Shown here: positions 8,253 through 15,046 of the stretch, piece by piece | Layout of the letters: each line of letters starts with the position of its first letter | Numbering within the stretch: the stretch's first letter is position 1 | DNA from: an uncultured Tissierellia bacterium | GTDB taxonomy: Bacteria; Bacillota; Clostridia; Tissierellales; Peptoniphilaceae | Length of the DNA: 38,417 nucleotides | Reading direction: 5' to 3' | Assembly: GCA_902489145.1 (NCBI GenBank) | Contig: CABTYV010000007.1 | Coordinates: forward strand, 1 to 38,417 | The notes under the pieces: model-generated | Databases searched by the model: none | Told to the model about the DNA's origin: nothing | What the model saw: the letters and a program-made list of their open reading frames with translations, nothing else | Position numbers and translations under genes: made by a program

Positions 8253-9542
8253 GTGAAGGATCAGCATGCTCAGGAAAGGGAAACCCGAAAAGCCAAAAAA
8301 GTGGTAATGACAGATACCGAGCGAGCCTGGGTGGGTTACGATATCGGCAACTCCGCCTTCACCCTGATGGTCTCCACCATTTTCCCCATCTATTTCAACG
8401 TCTTGGCAGAGGCGGGCGGTCTTTCGCCCAGCCTCGCCTTGGCGTATTTTGGTTATAGCGCCTCTATCACCACCCTGGTCGTTGCCATCCTGGGCCCTAT
8501 CCTGGGGGCGATGGCCGATGTGCGCGGACAGAAAAAGAAGCTCTTTGGTCTGGTGAGCGGCTTTGGGATTGTGATGATGCTGGCCCTGCTCCTGCCCCTC
8601 TCCTGGTTCCAATTTCTGGTTTTCTTTATTTTTTCTCGCATTGGCTACCAGGCGAGTCTGGTGCTTTACGATGCCATGCTGACCGATGTGACCAGCGAGG
8701 AGCGGATGAACCAGATCTCCAGCATGGGCTATGCCATGGGCTATATCGGGTCCACCCTTCCTTTTATTTTGAGCCTGATGATCCTACTGCTGGGCGACCG
8801 CCTGGGCCTTTCCCTGCATGCGCGCATGAATGGGGCCATCCTGATCAATGCCGCCTGGTGGCTGTTTTTTACCGTCCGGCTCTATCGGAGCTTTGAACAA
8901 CGATATTACACCCGGACGCAGATGGATGCCGTTTCTCATATCTTCCGACGGCTGGGTCAGACCATTTTGGATATCCGTCACTACCGGAGGGCCTTTGTTT
9001 TCCTCCTGGCCTTCTTCTTCTACATCGATGGGGTGTACACCATGATTTCCATGGCCGTCGCCTATGGAAAGTCCATTGGCCTGGATTCTACTCAGCTGCT
9101 GCTGGCCCTCCTGGTCACCCAGCTGGTTGCCTTTCCTTTTGCCATTCTTTTTGGACGCCTGGCGGATCGCTACCGGACGGGTCGGCTCATCAGCCTCTGC
9201 ATCTTCGCCTACACCCTGATCACCCTTTTTGCCGTGCAGTTGGATCAGGTGTGGGAGTTTTGGTTCCTGGCGATCTGCGTCGGCATTTTCCAGGGGGGAA
9301 TTCAAGCCCTCTCAAGAGCGTATTTTGCAAAGATCATTCCGCCGGAAAAATCAGGGGAATACTTTGGCATCTATGATATTTTTGGCAAGGGTGCCTCCCT
9401 GACGGGAACCACGTTGATCGCCGTCATCAGTCAGCTAACAGGGCATCAGTCCCTGGGGATTTTGGCCCTGGTGGTGCTCTTTCTCATCGGCTTCTTCCTC
9501 TTTTTGCGGGCCGATCGGATGAAAAACACGCCAGCAGCTTAA
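8253..9542 (+). CDS. MFS transporter, UMF1/Atg22-like family
   Basis: The protein has 429 residues and starts at GTG (8253), 5 nt after GGGAGG. The N terminus carries ERAWVGYDIGNSAF, the W-x-x-YD-x-GNSAF pattern typical of UMF1-family permeases related to yeast vacuolar Atg22. About twelve hydrophobic segments follow, with the MFS loop GAMADVRGQKKK after the third segment and a related GRLADRYRTGR in the second half. Bacterial UMF1 proteins are taken to be effluxers of amino acids or other small solutes, and the substrate is not known here. The gene follows clpB by 24 nt with no terminator, so it probably lies in the heat-shock transcript, which is an unusual association. Confidence 0.88.
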   Translation: MKDQHAQERETRKAKKVVMTDTERAWVGYDIGNSAFTLMVSTIFPIYFNVLAEAGGLSPSLALAYFGYSASITTLVVAILGPILGAMADVRGQKKKLFGLVSGFGIVMMLALLLPLSWFQFLVFFIFSRIGYQASLVLYDAMLTDVTSEERMNQISSMGYAMGYIGSTLPFILSLMILLLGDRLGLSLHARMNGAILINAAWWLFFTVRLYRSFEQRYYTRTQMDAVSHIFRRLGQTILDIRHYRRAFVFLLAFFFYIDGVYTMISMAVAYGKSIGLDSTQLLLALLVTQLVAFPFAILFGRLADRYRTGRLISLCIFAYTLITLFAVQLDQVWEFWFLAICVGIFQGGIQALSRAYFAKIIPPEKSGEYFGIYDIFGKGASLTGTTLIAVISQLTGHQSLGILALVVLFLIGFFLFLRADRMKNTPAA

Positions 9543-9610
9543 AAAGGGGCACTCGGGAGCCAGGCTCACCCGGCCCGATGTGGGGGATGGACGGATTGGA
9601 AGGAAGGGAT

Positions 9611-9650
9611 AAAAAAGAAACGGCTGGGGCAATTGATGCACCAGCCGTTT
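9611..9650 (-). terminator. Rho-independent terminator of the yitT-like gene
   Basis: The arms AAACGGCTGG and CCAGCCGTTT (9618-9627 / 9641-9650) form a 10-bp perfect stem. Read on the minus strand it is followed by CTTTTTT, so it serves the minus-strand gene ending at 9677. It may also slow plus-strand readthrough from the MFS gene. Confidence 0.8.
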
Positions 9651-9676
9651 CTGATGATAACGACTCAGCCTTGATC

Positions 9677-10333
9677 CTAGGAGTGCGCTTCCGCCCGCTC
9701 AGAAGCCTGAAAACTGGGTTGAGGCAGGCGAACTTCAAATTGGCCGACAATCAAGGAAGAGATCAGTGTGGTCAGCAGGGACCAGATCACATTCCACAAG
9801 GGTAAATAGACCAGCAGGGAAGCAATCAGGACGGCGCAATCGGAAAGGAAGTAGGCCTGACTGAGCGATAGGCCTGTTTTTTTTCTCAATAAAAAGGCGA
9901 AGCAGTCATCGGCAGAGGCGGCGACGCCACGCGTGACCACGAACCCGCATCCGATTCCGATGAGGATCCCGCCCAGGATGGCAGCGACTAGCGGCTTTTC
10001 CTCCAAAGAGGGGAGCACCGGTCCGACTTGTAGCGCCAGGGCGTACAAGCCCGCATAGTTGAGCGAGGCGAGGATGGATTTAAAGAGAAAGGTGCGACAG
10101 ATCAGGAGATAGCTTAAGAAATAGAGGGCGATATCCAGAAAAAAGCTGACCAAAGCGGGGTTGACCCCAAAAAGCTGACGTCCCAGGATCGCCAGGCCAA
10201 TGCCGCCTCCCTCCGTGATTTTGGCGGGGATATGAATATTGACCAGGGCAAAGGCCATGATGGCATTGCCCAGGCTCAGCAGGGCAAAATCCAGGGGTCT
10301 CATTTGCAATTTTTTGAAGAATTTTTTCAACAT
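9677..10333 (-). CDS. YitT/YczE-family (DUF161) membrane protein
   Basis: The protein is about 218 residues long. Two adjacent ATGs (10336 and 10333) follow GGAGG; the second has the better 7-nt spacing. An upstream GTG at 10390 would lie inside the predicted leader terminator. The N-terminal half has six or so hydrophobic segments, with the family signature around NIHIPAKITEGGGIGLAI and a conserved GGILIGIGCGFVVTRG segment. Full-length YitT proteins usually add a cytosolic DUF2179 domain after the membrane part. Here the protein ends after the last membrane segment, so it is the short membrane-only form. The transport substrate of the family is not established. A sigA-like promoter lies at 10598-10626, leaving a long, structured leader. 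Confidence 0.82.
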   Translation of the reverse strand: MLKKFFKKLQMRPLDFALLSLGNAIMAFALVNIHIPAKITEGGGIGLAILGRQLFGVNPALVSFFLDIALYFLSYLLICRTFLFKSILASLNYAGLYALALQVGPVLPSLEEKPLVAAILGGILIGIGCGFVVTRGVAASADDCFAFLLRKKTGLSLSQAYFLSDCAVLIASLLVYLPLWNVIWSLLTTLISSLIVGQFEVRLPQPSFQASERAEAHS

Positions 10334-10336
10334 CAT

Positions 10337-10597
10337 AAAGCCTCCTACTTTTTTACGCAACGGGGTGCGGGCATAAAAAAAGACGGCCACGCACGAGCGA
10401 CAGATGCGGTACAGTCTGATGGTATGGATGCTTTATTGTTTGTTGATTCTTTGTTGTAAGAACTCTGAGCGAAAGTCTCCTTTAGGGCCGCCGTCCTGCC
10501 ACATCAGACCGGAAGGAAGCGCAGATCGTCGACAGTGCATCAGATAAAAACTCCACAGAATGGAAACCATCGGTGATTTTTTTTTACTTACAGAATC
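10337..10597 (-). promoter_or_regulatory. Long structured 5' leader of the yitT-like gene, possible attenuator
   Basis: From the predicted start of transcription (about 10590) to the ATG there are about 255 nt without a gene. Near the 3' end the minus strand reads GGCCGTCTTTTTTT (T run 10381-10375). GCCGTC (10387-10382) can pair with GACGGC (10495-10490) further upstream, giving a terminator-like form. An alternative hairpin pairs GTGCG-T-GGC (10394-10386) with GCCCGCAC (10372-10365) and puts the T run in its loop. Two exclusive folds ending in a T tract before the ribosome site suggest transcription attenuation. I could not match it to a named riboswitch class or to a T-box. Confidence 0.45.
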
Positions 10598-10626
10598 ACT
10601 ATAGCAGGAAAGAAAAAGGCCGTCAA
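10598..10626 (-). promoter_or_regulatory. SigA-type promoter for the yitT-like gene
   Basis: On the minus strand TTGACG (10626-10621) and TATAGT (10603-10598) are separated by exactly 17 nt. It is divergent from the tRNA-Ser promoter starting at 10670. Confidence 0.6.
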
Positions 10627-10669
10627 GGACGCAGGGCGGTTTCTTTTAGAAAGCGGACCGGTAAAAAGT

Positions 10670-10698
10670 TTGACAAAAGCGGCCTGGTCGGCTACACT
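10670..10698 (+). promoter_or_regulatory. SigA-type promoter for tRNA-Ser and SRP RNA
   Basis: A perfect -35 TTGACA (10670-10675) and -10 TACACT (10693-10698) are spaced 17 nt apart, 92 nt upstream of the tRNA. No other promoter is evident between the tRNA and the SRP RNA, so both RNAs probably come from one precursor. Confidence 0.75.
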
Positions 10699-10790
10699 TA
10701 TCAAGTACCCTCTTCGCACATCGATTCGGCCAGGAAGCTTCCGGTTCGGATGGGTGAGGCTGGGAGGCGTTGGCTACCGCTTGTAGCTTT

Positions 10791-10877
10791 GGAGAGTTGT
10801 CCGAGTGGTCGAAGGAGCATGATTGGAAATCATGTATACGCTACCGCGTATCGAGGGTTCGAATCCCTCACTCTCCG
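10791..10877 (+). tRNA. tRNA-Ser (anticodon GGA)
   Basis: The acceptor arms GGAGAGT and ACTCTCC pair perfectly and the discriminator is G. The anticodon stem CATGA/TCATG closes a loop with anticodon GGA at 10825-10827, reading UCC and UCU. A long variable arm (ATACGC-TACC-GCGTAT) marks a class II tRNA and fits serine. The T arm is GAGGG-TTCGAAT-CCCTC. CCA is not encoded and must be added. Confidence 0.97.
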
Positions 10878-10879
10878 TT

Positions 10880-11140
10880 GCACTATACGGGGAGTTAGCG
10901 GTGCCCTGAACCTGCAATCCGCTATAGCAGGGTAGAATTCCCGGCCTCGGGGCCTTGAGGCAGGTGGTGGCTTCGGCAAGTGGTGTTGACTACACGGTCT
11001 TGGACAATGAAGCGTCATGAACCATGTCAGATCCGGAAGGAAGCAGCATTAAGTGATTCCCCTTCATGTGTACCGAGGGTGCCGTGTCCGAGCTAACGAC
11101 CGAGGAGGAAGCCTGATTCAGGTCACAAAGCCGGGTGTGC
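10880..11140 (+). ncRNA. ffs: Signal recognition particle RNA, large type with Alu domain
   Basis: The S-domain hairpin is unmistakable: CATGTCAGATCCGGAAGG followed by AAGCAGCATTAAGTG (11024-11055), with the GGAA tetraloop and the internal loop that binds Ffh. Upstream, GCGGTGCCCTGAACC and GCAATCCGCTATAGCAGGG form the Alu domain found in Bacillota and absent from the short 4.5S form. The RNA scaffolds Ffh for co-translational targeting of membrane and secreted proteins. The ends are approximate: the 5' end begins within a few bases of the tRNA, and the 3' end lies before the hairpin at 11151. Confidence 0.93.
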
Positions 11141-11150
11141 GCTCTTATTC

Positions 11151-11176
11151 AGAAGCCCACTGGGCTTCTTTTTTTT
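11151..11176 (+). terminator. Rho-independent terminator after SRP RNA
   Basis: The stem AGAAGCCCA / TGGGCTTCT (9 bp) has a very small loop and is followed by eight T residues. Confidence 0.9.
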
Positions 11177-11273
11177 GCGTAAAACGGGGCGAGAAGGCTC
11201 AGATGGAGCAAAATAGGGTAAGCTAGAAGAGGAATCATGAGTGGACAAAAGGTCTGTCACAGAGGAGGGAACC

Positions 11274-12707
11274 ATGGGCAACGGCGTGCTTTTTCAGGGT
11301 TTTTATTGGGATTATCCAGAAGATCGTCTATACAAGGAGCTAAAGGACCAGGCGGAGGCTCTAAAAGATATGGGCATTACGGCCATCTGGATGCCCCCTG
11401 CCTGCAAGGGAACCAGCCAGCAGGATGTAGGGTATGGCTCCTATGACTATTGGGATCTGGGGGAGTTTGATCAAAAGGGTGGGATTCGTACCCGTTATGG
11501 AACGCGGGAAGAGCTGGAAGCAGCCATCAAAGCCCTTCATGATCAAGGGATCCAGGTCTATGCGGATATGGTCTTCAACCATAAAGGGGGAGCGGATGAG
11601 ACAGAGCTCTTTCAGGCTGTGATGGTCGATCAAAATAATCGCTTACAGGATGTTTCCGAGGCGCATGATATTGAGGGCTGGACCAAATTCACCTTTCCGG
11701 GCCGCAAGGGACAATATAGTGATTTCCAGTGGCATTTTTACCATTTTAACGGCATCGATTTTGACCAAAAAACAGGAACCTCGGCCATCTATCGCATTTT
11801 GGGGGATGGCAAGTACTGGGAAGCGGATACGGACCAGGAGAAGGGAAATTTCGATTATTTGATGGCAGCGGATATTGACCATCATCATCCGGAGGTGGAG
11901 GACGAATTGACCCGGGTGGCGGATTTTATGATTGACCAGCTTCACTACGACGGCTTCCGCTATGATGCCTTAAAGCATATTTCAGCGGATTTCGTTGACC
12001 GTCTTTCTGACCATATACGGGAAGCCCATCCGGATTTTTATTTTGTGGGGGAGTACTGGAATAACAATGATGTGGTGATGAAACACTATCTGGAAGAGAC
12101 GGGCTACCATATCGACCTTTTTGATGTGCCACTCCACTTCAATTTTGCCGAAGCGGCCCAAAATCCAGATTATGATATTCGCCAGATTTTTGACGGAAGT
12201 CTGGTCAAGGACCATCCGCTGACCGCTGTCACCTTTGTGGACAATCACGACTCCCAGCCGGGCCAGGCCTTGGACTCCTGGGTGGCACCATGGTTTAAGG
12301 AAATCGCCTATGCCCTGATTCTTTTCCGAGAAGAGGGCTATCCTTGCCTGTTCGCCGGGGACCTCTATGGGATCGAGGAGGCGGACTATGCTGGGATGGG
12401 GGAGACGCTCCGGGAGATGTTGGCCATCCGAAAAGAATATGCCTATGGGGATCAGGATGACTACTGGGTGACGCCAACGAAAATTGGCTGGGTCCGGCGT
12501 GGCGATGAAGCCCATCCAAACCCCTTGGCTGTGCTGATCTCTACCGGCGATATGGATGAGGAACGACTTTTTGTGGGAGAAGGGGAGGCTGGGGCTGTTT
12601 ACGTAGACCGGTCCGGGAAAAATGAGCCCATCACGATCGACGAGGAAGGCTATGGTTGCTTTACCGTGGCACCGGGCGCTGTGACCTACTGGACCCGGGA
12701 GGCATAA
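11274..12707 (+). CDS. Cytoplasmic alpha-amylase, GH13 (liquefying AmyS type)
   Basis: The protein has 477 residues from the ATG after AGAGGAGGGA; the in-frame ATG at 11241 lacks a ribosome site. There is no signal peptide, so the enzyme is intracellular. The (beta/alpha)8 barrel motifs are complete: VFNHKGGAD, DGFRYDALKH with nucleophile Asp231, FVGEYW with acid/base Glu260, and FVDNHDSQPGQ with Asp326. These positions nearly coincide with those of Bacillus liquefying alpha-amylases, as do GRKGQYSDFQWHFYHF and LMAADIDHHHPEV. It hydrolyses internal alpha-1,4 links of glycogen, starch or maltodextrins brought into the cell. The last codons are followed 2 nt later by rnhA, indicating translational coupling. 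No pullulanase or maltose genes are nearby. Confidence 0.94.
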   Translation: MGNGVLFQGFYWDYPEDRLYKELKDQAEALKDMGITAIWMPPACKGTSQQDVGYGSYDYWDLGEFDQKGGIRTRYGTREELEAAIKALHDQGIQVYADMVFNHKGGADETELFQAVMVDQNNRLQDVSEAHDIEGWTKFTFPGRKGQYSDFQWHFYHFNGIDFDQKTGTSAIYRILGDGKYWEADTDQEKGNFDYLMAADIDHHHPEVEDELTRVADFMIDQLHYDGFRYDALKHISADFVDRLSDHIREAHPDFYFVGEYWNNNDVVMKHYLEETGYHIDLFDVPLHFNFAEAAQNPDYDIRQIFDGSLVKDHPLTAVTFVDNHDSQPGQALDSWVAPWFKEIAYALILFREEGYPCLFAGDLYGIEEADYAGMGETLREMLAIRKEYAYGDQDDYWVTPTKIGWVRRGDEAHPNPLAVLISTGDMDEERLFVGEGEAGAVYVDRSGKNEPITIDEEGYGCFTVAPGAVTYWTREA

Positions 12708-12709
12708 GC

Positions 12710-13384
12710 ATGGCCTATTATGCAGTCAAAGCAGGTCGAAAGCCGGGCATCTATCAGACCTGGTCTGCCTGCAAGGCGCAGGTTCATGGCTATAAAGGCG
12801 CCATTTTCAAAAAATTCGATACAGAAGAAGCGGCGGTAAGATTTATGGAAGGGCCGGATCAGGTCTTTGAAAAAGCGGGCGGAGGGCCTGCGCAAGGGGG
12901 CCCCGCCTCCGAAAAGGAGTCGTCCGAAGATTTTTATCGAAAGCTTTCTCCGGGTGCATATATCGCCTATGTGGATGGATCCTATAATCAAAAGAAAAAA
13001 ACGGCGGGTTATGGAGTGGTCCTTTTTTCAGCGGCGGGCAAGGAGTGCTTTTGTGGAGAAGGGAAAACCGCTTCCATCGCCTCCCGCAATGTGGCGGGGG
13101 AGATCCTGGCGGCGGAAACGGCGATGAAGGAGGTGCATGCCCGAGGGGGCCATGCGCTGACGATTTATTATGATTATGCGGGCATTCGCCACTGGGCCTT
13201 GGGGGAATGGCGGGCCAAGCTGCCCCTCACCCAGTCTTACCAAAGGCTGGCTCAGGAGATAGGGGAAGCCCTCCACCTTTCTTTTGTGAAGGTGGAGGCC
13301 CACACTGGCGTCGCCTATAACGAAGAAGCCGACCGGCTGGCCAAGCAGGGATGTGGCTTGGCCGACCGATCGGCTTCCGAATAA
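12710..13384 (+). CDS. rnhA: Ribonuclease H with N-terminal viroplasmin domain
   Basis: The protein has 224 residues; the start at 12710 is 2 nt after the amylase stop, and GGAGGCATAAGC supplies the ribosome site. The N-terminal 50 residues (YYAVKAGRKPGIYQTW, then HGYKGAIFKKF) are a caulimovirus viroplasmin-like domain that binds RNA/DNA hybrids. The RNase H1 domain starts at about 80, with the D-E-D-D residues in AYVDGSYN, GEILAAETAM, IYYDYAGI and NEEADRLAKQG, plus the loop histidine in VEAHTGVAYN. It removes RNA from hybrids such as R-loops and primers. A Gly/Pro linker joins the domains. Fusion of these two domains is common in Firmicutes. Confidence 0.93.
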   Translation: MAYYAVKAGRKPGIYQTWSACKAQVHGYKGAIFKKFDTEEAAVRFMEGPDQVFEKAGGGPAQGGPASEKESSEDFYRKLSPGAYIAYVDGSYNQKKKTAGYGVVLFSAAGKECFCGEGKTASIASRNVAGEILAAETAMKEVHARGGHALTIYYDYAGIRHWALGEWRAKLPLTQSYQRLAQEIGEALHLSFVKVEAHTGVAYNEEADRLAKQGCGLADRSASE

Positions 13385-13393
13385 GCAGCTTTA

Positions 13394-13798
13394 TTATTTA
13401 TCCAATTGACTGGTGCAGTGAGGGCAGCGGCTGGCGCCCACGGGGATCTCTGTCTGACAATAGGGACAAAGCTTCGTGCTGGGCGCTTGCGGCGTCTCCT
13501 CCTTGGCCTTCAGATCGCGGGCTCGGTTAAAGGCCTTGATAATCAGGAATAGGATAAAGGAGATGACCAAAAACGAAAAAATGGTATTGATAAAATTGCC
13601 CACTCCGAATTGAACGGGGCCGACCTTCACCACCCATTCCTTGAAATTCACGCCATTTAGAAACACATTGAGCAAGGGGGTGATGATATCCGCCACCAGG
13701 GAGTCAATAATCGCTTTAAAAGCGGCGCCAATAATGATGCCAACCGCCATCTCCAGTGCACTGCCCTTTGAAATAAATTCTTTAAATTCTTTAATCAT
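13394..13798 (-). CDS. mscL: Large-conductance mechanosensitive channel MscL with C-terminal zinc ribbon
   Basis: The protein has 134 residues. The N terminus MIKEFKEFISKGSALEMAVG leads into TM1 (GIIIGAAFKAIIDSLVADIITPLL) and, after the periplasmic-loop equivalent, TM2 (about 68-90). The usual C-terminal helix (NRARDLKAKEE) is followed by a CPYC...CPHC zinc ribbon (about 111-129). MscL opens under membrane tension and vents solutes during osmotic downshock. The four cysteines suggest metal or redox input, or a structural cap on the cytoplasmic bundle; similar tails occur in other Firmicutes MscL. AAGGAA precedes the ATG. It is convergent with rnhA, 9 nt apart. Confidence 0.95.
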   Translation of the reverse strand: MIKEFKEFISKGSALEMAVGIIIGAAFKAIIDSLVADIITPLLNVFLNGVNFKEWVVKVGPVQFGVGNFINTIFSFLVISFILFLIIKAFNRARDLKAKEETPQAPSTKLCPYCQTEIPVGASRCPHCTSQLDK

Positions 13799-13821
13799 AA
13801 TAATTCCTTTCTACATAGCGT

Positions 13822-13854
13822 GGGCTTTTGTTTAAGCAGATGCTTACAAAGCCC
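13822..13854. repeat. Hairpin-forming inverted repeat between the AT-rich island and mscL
   Basis: GGGCTTT and AAAGCCC enclose a second inner pair, AAGCA / TGCTT. Neither strand shows a T tract after it, so it is not a classical terminator. It lies in the mscL leader, 24-56 nt before the ATG, at the downstream end of the peptide island, and could end or protect either message. Confidence 0.5.
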
Positions 13855-13919
13855 TGTTCAGTTTATCCTTCTTCATATAGATACCAGTTTTTTCAAAACC
13901 TACACATAAATCTGCCTTC

Positions 13920-14360
13920 TTATTTTGTGTAAGAAACGGCACGAAGAAGCGCTTGAAGTGCAGATTGTGAGGTTGGCGTTTCAGGAAAATACATTTTTCC
14001 AGCCGCATAGACGATTAAGAAAGGGATGGTGTTGATTTGGTAATCACGGAGAAATTGTTGCAGATTTGAATCTTTTTCTGCGCTTTCCAGATCAAGATAA
14101 GAAACATCAATTTCACCTTTTTTTACCGCTTTGGTGAGGAGCAATGTTACGTTTTGACAAGCCTCGCAGTGATCACTTCCAATATAAATGATCATATCCA
14201 TACCATGTTCTTTTGCATGCTTGTAGGAATTCATCGTAAAAGGTCTAAAATAAGTGTCCGTATCCTTTGCTTGTTCTTTTAGAGGCTTGCACGAAGTTAT
14301 GGCAATACTAAAAATAATTAGCAATAATAGGATGATCATCGTTTTTTTATACTGTGGCAT
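13920..14360 (-). CDS. Thioredoxin-fold lipoprotein, bacteriocin-accessory-like
   Basis: The protein has 146 residues. The hydrophobic N terminus ends in a lipobox, ITSC, with lipidation at Cys24, so it sits on the outer face of the membrane. A thioredoxin-like domain follows: IYIGSDHCEACQN with redox pair Cys65/Cys68, then NTIPFLIVY with the cis-proline at 113. It resembles bacteriocin transport accessory proteins and similar extracytoplasmic thiol oxidoreductases. Its start overlaps the end of the ATPase gene by 14 nt, so it is the last cistron of the operon. The first gene encodes a secreted peptide with six cysteines, so a disulfide-forming or -shuffling role is the obvious inference. Base composition is AT-rich like the rest of the island. 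Confidence 0.82.
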   Translation of the reverse strand: MPQYKKTMIILLLLIIFSIAITSCKPLKEQAKDTDTYFRPFTMNSYKHAKEHGMDMIIYIGSDHCEACQNVTLLLTKAVKKGEIDVSYLDLESAEKDSNLQQFLRDYQINTIPFLIVYAAGKMYFPETPTSQSALQALLRAVSYTK

Positions 14361-15039
14361 CAGATAAGTGTCCTTTTTCTAGGAAAAGAATTTTAGAACA
14401 GTGTTTCGCTATTTCTTTATCATGAGTTACCAGTAAAATGGTCACACCCATAGCTTCATTTACTTGAACCAGGAGGTCAATAATATTTCGTGCTGTCCTA
14501 ACATCTAAATTTCCAGTCGGCTCATCGGCTAGAATTATGCTCGCCTCCTGGACCAATGCACGTGCAATACAGACGCGTTGTTTTTCTCCGCCTGAAAGAT
14601 TTCGTATGGGAGTTTTTTCCTTTTCAATGAGGCCAACTTTTTCAATCATTTTTCTTGCTTTTCTTTCGCGATCTTTTTTTCGCATCCCTCGATAGCCTAA
14701 TGGGAGACACACATTCTCTATTATAGTGAAGTCATCAATGAGTAAGAAATCCTGGTAGATAAAGGCAATCTCCTGAGTCATGATGTGGAAACGAGTTTTC
14801 TGATCCCATTTTTTCACATCTTGTCCCATGAAAAGGTAGGACCCCCTAAAATTGAGATCTTGCAGGGATATCAATTTGAGAAGAGTCGTTTTTCCAGAAC
14901 CGGAACGTCCCATTATTGCCACCATTTCCCCTTGGTTGACGGTTAAATCACAATCAGCTAATATTTCAAGGTCATGGCTACCATCCGATACTTTTTTTGT
15001 GATTCCTCTAAGTTGTATGATTGATTGTTCTGATATCAT
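14347..15039 (-). CDS. ABC transporter ATP-binding protein, LolD/MacB/lactococcin-972 group
   Basis: The protein has 230 residues from the ATG at 15039 (MISEQSIIQLRG), with AGGAG 10 nt upstream. The longer frame to 15108 overlaps the permease gene and is not used. Walker A GRSGSGKTT lies at 44-52, the Q-loop at Gln96 (IYQDF), the signature LSGGEKQR at 148-155, Walker B ILADEP at 169-174, and the H-loop in LVTHDKE. The short form with the GNLD D-loop fits the ATPases that partner FtsX/MacB-like permeases (type VII ABC systems), including those of lactococcin-972-type bacteriocin loci. It lies 7 nt after the second permease gene and presumably powers that pair. Such systems transmit force to the outside rather than pump through the membrane. 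Confidence 0.92.
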   Translation of the reverse strand: MISEQSIIQLRGITKKVSDGSHDLEILADCDLTVNQGEMVAIMGRSGSGKTTLLKLISLQDLNFRGSYLFMGQDVKKWDQKTRFHIMTQEIAFIYQDFLLIDDFTIIENVCLPLGYRGMRKKDRERKARKMIEKVGLIEKEKTPIRNLSGGEKQRVCIARALVQEASIILADEPTGNLDVRTARNIIDLLVQVNEAMGVTILLVTHDKEIAKHCSKILFLEKGHLSDATV

Positions 15040-15046
15040 TTTGCGT

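Noticed and set aside
10450..10540. T-box or known riboswitch in the YitT leader
   Set aside because: TGTACCGC loosely recalls the T-box core, but the GGGTGG-n-ACCGCG sequence and the stem I motifs are not there, so no class is assigned.
10573..10935. Open frame of 120 codons across the tRNA-Ser and promoter region
   Set aside because: It runs through the promoter, the tRNA and the start of the SRP RNA, and has no ribosome site or recognisable protein features.
10830..11018. Minus-strand frame of 62 codons over the SRP RNA
   Set aside because: It lies inside structured RNA genes and shows no coding signal.
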